This document shows, piece after piece, positions 43,669 through 51,851 of a stretch of 64,000 nt of DNA. Each line of letters opens with the position of its first letter. Positions within the stretch are counted from its first letter, which is position 1. The position numbers were made by a program, and so were the translations under genes. This DNA comes from Catenulispora sp. MAP5-51 (GTDB taxonomy: Bacteria > Actinomycetota > Actinomycetes > Streptomycetales > Catenulisporaceae): assembly GCF_041261205.1 (NCBI RefSeq), contig NZ_JBGCCH010000026.1:1-64000 (forward strand), in the 5' to 3' direction. Below the pieces are notes generated by a model. That model did no database searches. It was given only the letters and a program-made list of their open reading frames with translations, and was not told the DNA's origin.

Positions 43669-45498
43669 GTGGCCGTCACCGCGTTGATCTGGCGGTCCTC
43701 GGCCCGGTTCGCGCTCGGCCAGGCGGTCGCGACGCTGCTGCTGGGCTGCGGGCCGGTGGTGTCCGCGTGGGCGCTGCGCGGACTGCTGGACTCGCTGGCC
43801 GCCGGGCCTGCCGGGGCTGCTGGGACCGCCGGCGCCGCCGAGGCCGGGCACCGCTCCGGCTATCTGGTCGTGCTGGTGGTCACCGTCGCGATCACCGCGG
43901 TGGCGCCGCACGTCAACCGCTTCCTGGACGCGGGCCTGCGGCGCCGCGTGAGCCTGCGGATGCACGAGGAGCTGTTCGCCGGACTGAACCGCCTGGAGGG
44001 TCTGGGCAGCTTCGAGTCCCCCGAGCACCTGGACAAGGTGCGGCTGGCGCAGCAGGCCACGCAGATGGCGCCGGGCCAGCTGGTCGCGGCCGGCTTCGGC
44101 TCGGTCCAGGCGGTGGTCTCGGCCGCGGGCTTCCTGGTCGCGCTGACCACGATCGCGCCGGTGCTGGCCCTGGTGACGTGCGCCGCGGCGGTGCCGGCGG
44201 TGTGGGCGCAACACCGGCTGGGGCGCCGCCGGGCCCAGACGCAGATGACGGTCTCGCCCAACCTGCGCCGGCAGATCTTCTACGCGAGCCTGCTCACCGA
44301 CCTCAACGCGATCAAGGAGGTCCGGCTGTTCGGCCTCGGCGACTTCCTGCTCGGGCGGATGCGCCGGGAGACCCGCGTGGTGCACGGCGAGGAGGAGAAG
44401 GTCGACCGCGCGACGCTGGCCACGCAGTCCACCCTGGCCGCGGCCGCCGCCGCGATCACCGGCGCGGGCCTGTTCTGGGCGGTCGGCGGCACCTCCGGCC
44501 GGTTCTCCGCAGGGACCGTGATGCTGTTCTTCACCGCGGTGGTGGCGGTGCAGAACGGACTGGGCACGGTCGCCGGGAAGGTCGCGGAGATCACCGAGGC
44601 GCGCGGTCTGCTGAAGCACTTCGAGGCGGTGTGCGACGCGGACTCGGATCTGCCGGTGCGGGCTGATCCGCTTGCGGTGCCGGTGCTCAGCGATGCGATC
44701 GAGATCGACGACGTGTGGTTCCGCTACGGCCCCGAGCAGCCCTGGATCCTCAAGGGCCTGTCGTTGACCGTGCCGCGCGGCGCCACGGTCGCGCTGGTCG
44801 GGCTCAACGGCGCGGGCAAGAGCACGTTGATCAAGCTGCTGTGCCGCCTCTACGACCCCGAACGCGGCGCCATCAGCTGGGACGGCGTGGACCTGCGTGC
44901 CATGGAGCCCGCCGCGCTGCGCTCCCGCATCGGCACCGTCTTCCAGGACTACATGGCCTACGACCTGCCGGCGTCGGAGAACGTCGGCATGGGGGACCTG
45001 CCCGCGCTCGCCGAAGCCGAGCGGATCCGCTCGGCGGCGAGCCTGGCCGGGATCGACGCGACGCTGGAGGCGCTGCCCTTCGGCTACGACACGCTGCTGA
45101 GCCGCCGGTTCTTCGACATGGCCGACAAGGACAACCCGCGCACCGGCGTCACGCTGTCCGGCGGCCAGTGGCAGCGCGTGGCGCTGGCCCGCGGCATGAT
45201 GCGCGAGGGCGCCGACCTGCTGATCCTCGACGAACCCAGCTCCGGCCTGGACGCCGAGGCCGAGCACGACGTCCACACCCGCCTGCGCCGCCACCGCGCC
45301 GGGCGCACCACGCTGCTGGTGTCGCACCGGCTCGGTGCGGTGCGCGAGGCGGACCTGATCGTCGTGCTCGAAGACGGCGTCATCGCCGAGCAGGGCAGCC
45401 ACACGGAGTTGATGGCCGCCGGCGGGCGCTACCACGCGCTGTTCACGCTGCAATCGGCCGGCTATCAGGAACCCGCCGGGGTGGGGAGTCCGGCCTGA
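43669..45498 (+). CDS. ABC exporter (fused membrane and ATPase domains)
   Basis: A 609-residue half-transporter. The N-terminal membrane domain (about six helices, residues 1-310) precedes an ATPase with Walker A GLNGAGKST (about 380), LSGGQWQRVALARG, Walker B LLILDEPSSGLD and H-loop VSHRLG. It lacks an N-terminal C39 peptidase domain, so leader removal must be by another protease, presumably the adjacent S26 enzyme. NBD type and position match exporters of lantibiotic and other peptides. GTG start 3 bp after the thioredoxin stop; TGATG overlap with the next gene. Confidence 0.9.
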   Translation: MAVTALIWRSSARFALGQAVATLLLGCGPVVSAWALRGLLDSLAAGPAGAAGTAGAAEAGHRSGYLVVLVVTVAITAVAPHVNRFLDAGLRRRVSLRMHEELFAGLNRLEGLGSFESPEHLDKVRLAQQATQMAPGQLVAAGFGSVQAVVSAAGFLVALTTIAPVLALVTCAAAVPAVWAQHRLGRRRAQTQMTVSPNLRRQIFYASLLTDLNAIKEVRLFGLGDFLLGRMRRETRVVHGEEEKVDRATLATQSTLAAAAAAITGAGLFWAVGGTSGRFSAGTVMLFFTAVVAVQNGLGTVAGKVAEITEARGLLKHFEAVCDADSDLPVRADPLAVPVLSDAIEIDDVWFRYGPEQPWILKGLSLTVPRGATVALVGLNGAGKSTLIKLLCRLYDPERGAISWDGVDLRAMEPAALRSRIGTVFQDYMAYDLPASENVGMGDLPALAEAERIRSAASLAGIDATLEALPFGYDTLLSRRFFDMADKDNPRTGVTLSGGQWQRVALARGMMREGADLLILDEPSSGLDAEAEHDVHTRLRRHRAGRTTLLVSHRLGAVREADLIVVLEDGVIAEQGSHTELMAAGGRYHALFTLQSAGYQEPAGVGSPA

Positions 45499-45941
45499 TG
45501 GCCGTGGCGCTCGTGACGGGGCTGGCCGCGGTGCTGATCCTGGCTGTGATGGCCGCCGGGGTTGTCCTCAAAGCCCGCCGCCATGTCGTGGTGACCGTCG
45601 AGGGCACCAGCATGGCGCCGACCTACCGCCCCGGCGACCGGCTGCTCGTCCGGCGCTGCGCCCTGGCCGGCGTTCAGCGCGGCCAGGCCGTCGTGGTGCT
45701 GCGCCCGGACCTGGTCACCGGCTGGAAGGTGGCCGGGCGCGCCGGCGGGATGCCGGGGGACAGCCCGTGGTTCGTCAAACGGGCCACCGCCCTGCCCGGC
45801 GATCCCACGCCCGACGGCGCCGTGCCGCCGGACCACCTGTACCTGCTCGGCGACAACCCGGCGAGCGAGGACTCCCGCCGCTGGGGCTGGTGCCCCGGCG
45901 AACGCCTCGTCGGCGTGGTGGTGCGCGAGCTCGGGCGGTAG
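45498..45941 (+). CDS. short S26 family signal peptidase
   Basis: A 147-residue type-I signal-peptidase-like protein: one N-terminal membrane helix (residues 2-24), the catalytic Ser in VEGTSMAPTYRPGD (S38) and the general-base Lys in WFVKRATALPGD (K94), then YLLGDNPASEDSR. It is shorter than housekeeping LepB and sits at the end of the peptide operon. Cleavage after the A-S-A of the 42254 precursor is the obvious hypothesis. Its start overlaps the ABC stop by one base. Confidence 0.88.
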   Translation: MAVALVTGLAAVLILAVMAAGVVLKARRHVVVTVEGTSMAPTYRPGDRLLVRRCALAGVQRGQAVVVLRPDLVTGWKVAGRAGGMPGDSPWFVKRATALPGDPTPDGAVPPDHLYLLGDNPASEDSRRWGWCPGERLVGVVVRELGR

Positions 45942-46056
45942 CCGCGCCTGGTGCCGACTTGCGCCTGGTGCGGACTCGCGCCTCTTGCCTTCTGCCGCCA
46001 CTTGGTAGAACGTGTTCTCGTTTTCCCGAGCACCCGCTGACGCAGAGGGGACCTTG

Positions 46057-46851
46057 ATGGGCGGCACCGAGCACTGCACCGTCGACCGCGACGGCCACAC
46101 CCTGGTCGTCACCATGAACCGGCCCGAGGCCAAGAACGCGCTGTCGCTGCCGATGCTGGTCGGGATGGCCGACGCCTGGGTGGAGGCGGACGCCGACGAC
46201 GACGTCCGCTCGATCGTGCTCACCGGCGCCGGGGGAGCGTTCTGCGCGGGCATGGACCTCAAGGCCATGAACATGTCCGCCGGCTCGCAGTACGCCGAGC
46301 GCCTGAAGGCCGACCCCGACCTGCACTGGAAGGCGCTGCTGAGGCACTACAGCCCGCGCAAGCCGCTCATCGCCGCCGTCGAGGGCTACGCGGTGGCCGG
46401 CGGGACCGAGCTGATCCAGGCCTGCGACATCCGCGTCGCCGCGGCCTCGGCCACGTTCGGGCTGTTCGAGGTGCGGCGCGGCCTGTTCCCGGTCGCCGGC
46501 TCCACGGTGCGCCTGCCGCGGCAGATCCCCTACAGCCACGCCATGGAGATGCTGCTCACCGGCCGCCCTTACACCGCCGCCGAGGCGCAGGCCATCGGGC
46601 TGGTCGGGCACCTGGTCGACGATGGCAAAGCCCTGGACAAGGCCTTGGAGATCGCGGCGCTGATCAACGCCGCCGCGCCGCTGTCGGTGGAGGCGGTGAA
46701 GCGTTCGGTGAAGGAGGCCTCCGGGATGAGCGAGGCCGACGGCCTGGCCCGCGAGCTGGAGATCGGCTGGCCGGTGTTCGCCACGGAGGACGCCAAGGAG
46801 GGGCCGCGGGCGTTCGCCGAGAAGCGCGAAGCGGTGTGGAAGCGGAAATAG
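46057..46851 (+). CDS. enoyl-CoA hydratase/isomerase (crotonase) family protein
   Basis: A 264-residue crotonase. The CoA/oxyanion segments GAGGAFCAGMDLKAM and AVEGYAVAGGTELIQACDIRVA are intact, as is FGLFEVRRGLFPVAGS. One of the two catalytic glutamates (in the GLFE-V segment region) is present, so hydratase activity is plausible. GAGGGGA precedes the ATG. It is separated from the peptide operon by 115 bp and is likely unrelated to it. Confidence 0.9.
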   Translation: MGGTEHCTVDRDGHTLVVTMNRPEAKNALSLPMLVGMADAWVEADADDDVRSIVLTGAGGAFCAGMDLKAMNMSAGSQYAERLKADPDLHWKALLRHYSPRKPLIAAVEGYAVAGGTELIQACDIRVAAASATFGLFEVRRGLFPVAGSTVRLPRQIPYSHAMEMLLTGRPYTAAEAQAIGLVGHLVDDGKALDKALEIAALINAAAPLSVEAVKRSVKEASGMSEADGLARELEIGWPVFATEDAKEGPRAFAEKREAVWKRK

Positions 46852-46863
46852 CGACGATCGGAC

Positions 46864-46894
46864 CATATGCCGTCGCCACAGGTGACGGCATGTG
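46864..46894 (+). terminator. hairpin after the crotonase gene
   Basis: An 11-bp stem (46864-46874 with 46884-46894, one G-U pair) and a 9-nt loop, beginning 13 nt after the stop. Confidence 0.65.
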
Positions 46895-46980
46895 CGCGGA
46901 ACGTATCAGAATGAGCGGTAAGGAGCGTCCGGACGGTCTCGATTGGGTTATCGGGGCATTCGCAGGGCAGAGTATGAACC

Positions 46981-47625
46981 GTGCGTCTCGATCACGTTTC
47001 CTATGCTGTGTCCAACTCCGAGCTCGGCTCCACGGTGAACCGGCTCGGTACGCTGCTCGGCGCGACCTTCCGCGACGGCGGCGTCCACCCGCGCTTCGGC
47101 ACCCGCAACTTCGTGCTGCCCCTGGCCGGCGGCTCGTATGTGGAGGTCGTGGCCCCGCTGGACCACCCGGCCACCGACTCGGCCCCCTTCGGCAAGGCCG
47201 TCAAGGCCCGCGCCGAGGAGGGCGGCGGCTGGCTCGGCTGGGTCGTCGGCGTCGACGACATCACCCCGTGGGAGCAGCGCCTGGGCCGCCCCGCGGCCCA
47301 GGGCCACCGCGTCCGCCCCGACGGCTTCGACCTGTGCTGGAAGCAGCTCGGCGTCCTGGACCTGATGGCCGACCCGCAGCTCCCCTACTTCCTGGCCTGG
47401 GAAGTCGCCCCCGAGCAGCGCCCCGGCGCCGGCGCCGAGAACGGCATCCCGGCCTTCGAGCGCCTGGAGATCAGCGGCGACCGCGACCAGGTGCTGGGCT
47501 GGATCGGCGGCTCGCCGGACCACGACCCGCTGGAGGAAGTCACCGTCGACTGGATCGACGCCGAGGAGCCCGGCGTGCTGGCGGTGCACTTCCGCTGCGC
47601 GAGCGGCAGCGTGCGGATCGACTAG
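46981..47625 (+). CDS. glyoxalase-like (VOC superfamily) protein
   Basis: A 214-residue protein with the glyoxalase-like domain seen in many actinobacteria: LDHVSYAVSNSELGS at the start, FGTRNFVLPLAGGSYVEVVAPLDHP in the middle and an extended C-terminal half. The function is unknown. The GTG at 46981 is preceded by CAGAGT (46968-46973) at 7 nt, a leaderless arrangement. Confidence 0.85.
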   Translation: MRLDHVSYAVSNSELGSTVNRLGTLLGATFRDGGVHPRFGTRNFVLPLAGGSYVEVVAPLDHPATDSAPFGKAVKARAEEGGGWLGWVVGVDDITPWEQRLGRPAAQGHRVRPDGFDLCWKQLGVLDLMADPQLPYFLAWEVAPEQRPGAGAENGIPAFERLEISGDRDQVLGWIGGSPDHDPLEEVTVDWIDAEEPGVLAVHFRCASGSVRID

Positions 47626-47660
47626 TCGACTAGGGGTCTGTCCGGCGTTTTCGGTTTTCG

Positions 47661-47702
47661 AGCGCGGGTGGTCATCGGCTGAGGCCGGTGGGCGCCCGCG
47701 CT
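47661..47702 (+). terminator. hairpin followed by TTTCTT between convergent genes
   Basis: AGCGCGGG (47661-47668) pairs with 47695-47702, with an inner ATCGGC/GCCGGT stem, followed by ttcttcg. It lies between the VOC stop and the CHAT stop. Confidence 0.65.
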
Positions 47703-47729
47703 TTCTTCGTTTCGGGCACTCGCCCCCGC

Positions 47730-50546
47730 TCAGCCCCCGAACCCGAAGCACACGAACCCGCCGATCCCGGTCGCGGCCGAGGCCTCGGCCAGCGCCGCCG
47801 CGGGCGGGCGGCCGGCGGCCAGGGCGGCGTGCAGGGCGAGCATCAGGGTGCGGGTGTCGGCGTCGTCGACCGGGGTGACGCTGGCGATCAGGGTGCGGGT
47901 GCCGAGGGCGAAGACCGCCGAGGCCAGGCCCATCAGCTCATCGCCCGGGCGCACGCCGGACAGTGCCGACTCGCAGGCCGAGAGCACCAGGGTCTGCGGG
48001 GTCGAGCCGAGGCGCTCCAGGTCGTAGACGTACAGGGGGCCGTCGAAGGCGTCCAGGCTGGAGAACAGCGGATGGTCGGCCCGGAAGCGGCCGTGGGTGG
48101 CGACGTGGGCCAGGGCCGCGCCGTCCAGGGCCCGGGCGGCGTTCGCGGCGGTGGCCTCGGCGCCGGCCAGGACGACGGCGTCCGGGTAGCGGGCGGCCAG
48201 GGCGGCGATCTCGGGCTCGGCGTGCGCCAGGCCGGGACCCGCCATCAGGACCGTGCCCAGGCCGGTCGCCGAGGTGGCGGCCGTCCCCGGTCCGGCCGCG
48301 GCCGCCGCGCCCAAGGCCCCCTCGACGGCGTTGGCCGCCGCCAGCCACAGCCGGGCCGAGGGCGTCACGCTCACCGCGCGGCCGGCGCACGTCGGCAGCG
48401 CGGTCCAGGGGAGCGCGTGCAGCGAGCCGGTCGGGACCACGATCAGCGGGCGGTCCCCGGCGCCGGCCGCACCAGCCACCCCAGCTACCCCAACAACCCC
48501 AGCTGCCCCGCGCTCGAGTCCGCCAGCGATCCTGGCCGCACCAACCGCCCCAGCCACCCCAGCCGCGCCAACCACCCCACCCACCTCACGCACCCCGTCC
48601 AAAGCCCGCCGCACCGGCCCGAACAGCAACCCGTCCAGCACCTGCCGGCTGTGGTCGTAAGCCTGCACCGCGGCGGCCTGCATCGTCGCGGACCCGAACC
48701 GCCGCGACATCCGGTTCATCGTGAACCGCACCACGTCCAGCTGCTTCAGCACCGCCGCGTACGACCCCAGCCGATGCCGCCGCACCACCCCGTCCCGCAC
48801 CGTCACCGCGTGCAGATCGTCGTCCAGCCGCACGAACTCCACCAGCACCCGCGCCCCCAGCGCCCCGGCCAGCGCGGCGGGGGAGAACGGCGGCTCCGGC
48901 GCGTACGTCCCGCGCGCGTACCGCGACCGGTCCCGGATCGCCGCCTCCAGCCGCAGCCGCTCGGCGTTCAGCCGCGACACCTCCGAGCGCGAGGACTCCA
49001 GCGTCGTCGGCGCCTCCACCGCCGCCAGGTCCGCCACCACCCCCCGCAGCTCGGCCAGATCGGCGGCCAGCTGCTCGTCGTCCGGCGGCCGCACCGGCCG
49101 GCGCCGCAGCGAGGCCGCCCGCCAGGTCTCGGCCCAGCGCAGGACCGCCCGCGCGTCCCCGCGCTCCAGCGCCAGGCGCAGGCCCAGCTTGGCCAGCTCC
49201 TCGCCGCGCGCCGCGGCGTGTGCGCGCAGGTCGGTGGCGCCCAGGACGGCGTTGTTCTCGGCGTGGACGCGCAGCGCGGCTTGGAGCGCCCGTTCCGCGG
49301 AGGACGGCCGGCCGGCGCTGAGCGCGTGCAGCGCGTGGGCGTGCCACGCCAGGGCCCTGATCTCGACCTCGCGACGGTTGCGGTGCCGGGCCACCTGGTC
49401 GAACAGCGCCAGGGCCTGCTCCCGCAGGTTCAGCGCCGCGGCGACGCGGCCGGCCAGCAGCCTGGCCTCCAGCGGGGCCACCGGCCACTTCGCCGCGTCC
49501 ATCCGGTCGCCCAGCTCGACTGCGGTCTTCAACAGCGCCGGGCTGCGTTCCCCGGTCGCGAACCGGGCCGAGGCCTCCACGTACCGGGCCAGATCGGCCC
49601 AGGCCGCACGGCGCTGCCGGCCGAACATGCCGCGGGCGGTGCGCGCGGCCTGCTCGGCCACCGCCGGATCGCCGTCGGCCAGGGCGGCCCGGGCCCACGC
49701 CAGGTGGTACTCGGCGCGGTCGTAGCGGAAACCGCTGCGCTCCTGCTCGGCGATCGCCTTGCGCAGCGAGGTGTGGGCCTCGGTGCCCAGCCCGGCCGTC
49801 AGCAGCGCCTCGGCCCGGTCCACGAGCATCGGCGCGACCGGCTTGTCGATCTCTGCGAACCGTTCGATGGCCGCGTCGAACCAGAACAGCGCGGAGGGCA
49901 GGTCGCCCGCGCGGTGTGCGGCGAAGCCCAGATTGCCCAGGACCATCGCGTTGATCAGGCCGTAGCCGCCGTCCTCGGTCAGCTGGGCGGCGCGCAGCAG
50001 GTCCGACTGCGCGGGCTGCCCGGCACCCCGGTAGACGTGGATGATCCCCCGCAGGTTCAAGGCGATGGCCTCCCAGCGGGCGTCGCCGTAGGCGGCCAGG
50101 ACCGGCTGGCTGGCGTCCAGCGCCTCCAGGGCCTCCGCGCTGCGCCCGATCCGGCCCAGCACCAGCCCGAGGTTCACCCGCAGCCGCGCCCGGTCCAGGC
50201 CCGTCAGCACACTGTCGGCCAGCGCCACCTCGGCCAGCGCGCCGTCGGTGTTGCCCAGGTCGGCCAGGATCACCACCAGCGTCATCCGGGCCTCGGCGGC
50301 CCGATACGGCAGGCCCGCGCGGTCCGCCATGGCGATCGCCCGTCTCAGGGTCCTGCTGGCACGCCGCAGGTCACCGTTCTCCCGCCACGACAGCCCGATC
50401 GCGCGCAGAGCTATGATCGCGGCCTCGTCGCCGTCGTCCTCGGCCAGCACCGCCTCGGCCGCGGCCCGGCCCTCCGCGGGCTGCGCCAGCACCTGGTCCA
50501 GGGCGCTCAGAGCACGGCTGAGCCGGTCCGCGGCAGAAGATGGCAT
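47730..50546 (-). CDS. TPR-CHAT caspase-like protein
   Basis: A 938-residue cytoplasmic protein. Residues about 20-460 are a string of TPR-like helical pairs (protein-protein sensor), then a coiled segment, and a CHAT domain from about 680. The caspase-type dyad is visible: His in HVATHGRF (about 817) and Cys in VLSACESA (about 856). A Gly/Ala/Val run (about 640-680) interrupts the region before CHAT. CHAT proteases are activated by partner binding and can trigger cell suicide or cleave specific targets. GACAGT ends 6 nt before the ATG, so it is leaderless and transcribed apart from the upstream S8/sigma genes. Confidence 0.9.
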   Translation of the reverse strand: MPSSAADRLSRALSALDQVLAQPAEGRAAAEAVLAEDDGDEAAIIALRAIGLSWRENGDLRRASRTLRRAIAMADRAGLPYRAAEARMTLVVILADLGNTDGALAEVALADSVLTGLDRARLRVNLGLVLGRIGRSAEALEALDASQPVLAAYGDARWEAIALNLRGIIHVYRGAGQPAQSDLLRAAQLTEDGGYGLINAMVLGNLGFAAHRAGDLPSALFWFDAAIERFAEIDKPVAPMLVDRAEALLTAGLGTEAHTSLRKAIAEQERSGFRYDRAEYHLAWARAALADGDPAVAEQAARTARGMFGRQRRAAWADLARYVEASARFATGERSPALLKTAVELGDRMDAAKWPVAPLEARLLAGRVAAALNLREQALALFDQVARHRNRREVEIRALAWHAHALHALSAGRPSSAERALQAALRVHAENNAVLGATDLRAHAAARGEELAKLGLRLALERGDARAVLRWAETWRAASLRRRPVRPPDDEQLAADLAELRGVVADLAAVEAPTTLESSRSEVSRLNAERLRLEAAIRDRSRYARGTYAPEPPFSPAALAGALGARVLVEFVRLDDDLHAVTVRDGVVRRHRLGSYAAVLKQLDVVRFTMNRMSRRFGSATMQAAAVQAYDHSRQVLDGLLFGPVRRALDGVREVGGVVGAAGVAGAVGAARIAGGLERGAAGVVGVAGVAGAAGAGDRPLIVVPTGSLHALPWTALPTCAGRAVSVTPSARLWLAAANAVEGALGAAAAAGPGTAATSATGLGTVLMAGPGLAHAEPEIAALAARYPDAVVLAGAEATAANAARALDGAALAHVATHGRFRADHPLFSSLDAFDGPLYVYDLERLGSTPQTLVLSACESALSGVRPGDELMGLASAVFALGTRTLIASVTPVDDADTRTLMLALHAALAAGRPPAAALAEASAATGIGGFVCFGFGG

Positions 50547-50593
50547 GCGGACACTGTCTCAAAGGTGGGGTGATTTCTTCCACCACGCATGAC

Positions 50594-50629
50594 TCATCGC
50601 CGCCGAGCGGTGACGCCCGGCGGCGATGA
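50594..50629. terminator. hairpin between the small protein gene and the CHAT gene
   Basis: A perfect 12-bp stem (50594-50605 with 50618-50629) with a 12-nt loop, downstream of the 50674 stop on the minus strand. Confidence 0.75.
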
Positions 50630-50673
50630 CGAGTCGGCGGCGGCCGCGGGGGAAGCGCGGTCGCCGACCGGGT

Positions 50674-51141
50674 CTAGACGGTCACCCAGCTGGTGACCAC
50701 GGCGCCCCCGCCGGGCACGCTCAGCGCCACGCGCGCAGGTCCGGCCGGCAGCGAGTCGGCGCTGAACAGGCCCTGGCCGTCCACGGAGACGGTGGTGGTC
50801 CCGGCCGGGTGCTCGATCCGCAGTGTGTCCGAACACGCCGGGATCAGCTGCCCGACGAGCTTGCGCCGCTCGCCGATCTCGGTCACCTCCACCACCACCG
50901 AGACGCTGGGAGCCTCGAAAGTCAGCAGCCTGGTGTCGGTGCCGCGGGTCGAGCCGGCCCCGGCCAGCATCGAGTCCTCGGCGAGTTCGGCCAGTTCGGC
51001 GTCGATGGTCCGCCAGGTGAAGGCGGCGTAGCCGGCCCGCACCACGTCCTGCGGCACCGGGTCGACCTCGTCGAACATCTCGCCGAGGGCGGACAGCAGT
51101 CCGATGTCCTCCGCTGAGGCCCCGTTCGTCAACTTCGGCAT
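50674..51141 (-). CDS. small beta-rich protein linked to the sigma/CHAT locus, unknown
   Basis: A 155-residue soluble protein: a short helical N-terminus (SAEDIGLLSALGEMFDEVDPVP) followed by alternating beta-strand-like segments (LLTFEAPSVSVVVEVTE, TLRIEHPAGTTTVSVDGQG, VALSVPGGGAVVTSWV). Proteins of this look commonly sit beside ECF sigma factors and CHAT genes in actinobacteria; whether it is an anti-sigma or adaptor is unknown. AGGGGG lies 4 nt before the ATG and it follows the sigma gene by 76 bp. Confidence 0.75.
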   Translation of the reverse strand: MPKLTNGASAEDIGLLSALGEMFDEVDPVPQDVVRAGYAAFTWRTIDAELAELAEDSMLAGAGSTRGTDTRLLTFEAPSVSVVVEVTEIGERRKLVGQLIPACSDTLRIEHPAGTTTVSVDGQGLFSADSLPAGPARVALSVPGGGAVVTSWVTV

Positions 51142-51217
51142 CGTTCCCCCTGGATCAGGTCCTTCATCGTGTGCCCGTGTACTGGTGGTTCGGACGGCGG
51201 TGCGGTGGTGGTGCTGG

Positions 51218-51802
51218 TCATGGCCGGGTCGTCTCCGGCACCGTGCTCAGCGCCTTCAACGCCCGTTTGAGGTGCTCCAGGCACCGCGAGCGGGTCGGCC
51301 CGATCGACCCCACTCGCATGCCCAGCGCCTCGGCGACGGCCGCGTAGCTCTCCAGCGGCGTCACCGCGACGACCCGCAGCAGTTTCCGGCAGCGTTCCGA
51401 CAGCGTGGCGAAGGCCTGCCACAGATCGCTGCTGTCCTGCTGGGCGACCATGGCCGTCTCCGGGTCGCCGTCGTCGTCGGAATCCCCGAAGAACGAGACG
51501 TTCGCCTCGGCCTCCTCCGAATCGGGGACCTCGCGCTGCGTCTTGCGGATCAGGCGCAGCGCCTCCCTGCGTGTCGTCGTGGCCAGCCACCCCGCGAGCT
51601 GCTCCGGATTCTGGATCCGGTCCAGGTTCTCCACCAGGCGCAGCCAGGTGTTCTGGGTGACGTCGGCGGCGTCGGCCAGCGAGAGCCGGAACCCCCGGGC
51701 CACCGACCACACCAGTCGGCTGTAGTCGTCGACGATCTGCTGCCAGGCCGAGGCGTCGCCGGCGGCGGCGGCCTTGACCAGCAACGCAGGGGAGCGGTCC
51801 AT
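51218..51802 (-). CDS. ECF-type RNA polymerase sigma factor
   Basis: A 194-residue sigma-70-family protein with region 2 (VDDYSRLVWSVARGFRLSLADAADVTQNTWLRL) and region 4 (YAAVAEALGMRVGSIGPTRSRCLEHLKRAL). The linker between them is acidic (DSEEAEANVSFFGDSDDDGD). No adjacent anti-sigma factor with a zinc motif or membrane anchor is seen, so regulation may involve the flanking proteases or the small protein. GAAGG lies 5 nt before the ATG; the S8 gene ends 50 bp upstream. Confidence 0.92.
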   Translation of the reverse strand: MDRSPALLVKAAAAGDASAWQQIVDDYSRLVWSVARGFRLSLADAADVTQNTWLRLVENLDRIQNPEQLAGWLATTTRREALRLIRKTQREVPDSEEAEANVSFFGDSDDDGDPETAMVAQQDSSDLWQAFATLSERCRKLLRVVAVTPLESYAAVAEALGMRVGSIGPTRSRCLEHLKRALKALSTVPETTRP

Positions 51803-51851
51803 ATGAGCCTTCTTACTGGTGTGGGGAACGTGACCGGCGCACGGCGGCGCC

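Noticed and set aside
42175-45941. Classification of the peptide cluster as a lanthipeptide, lasso peptide or sactipeptide
   Set aside because: No LanB/C/M, asparagine synthetase-like, B1/B2 or radical-SAM gene is present; only redox, export and S26 protease genes accompany the precursor.
46057-46851. Enoyl-CoA hydratase as part of the peptide cassette
   Set aside because: Separate by 115 bp with its own Shine-Dalgarno, and crotonases have no evident role in a disulfide peptide pathway.
47688-50573. 961-codon open frame antisense to the CHAT gene
   Set aside because: Composition typical of shadow frames; the minus strand carries TPR and CHAT motifs with catalytic residues.
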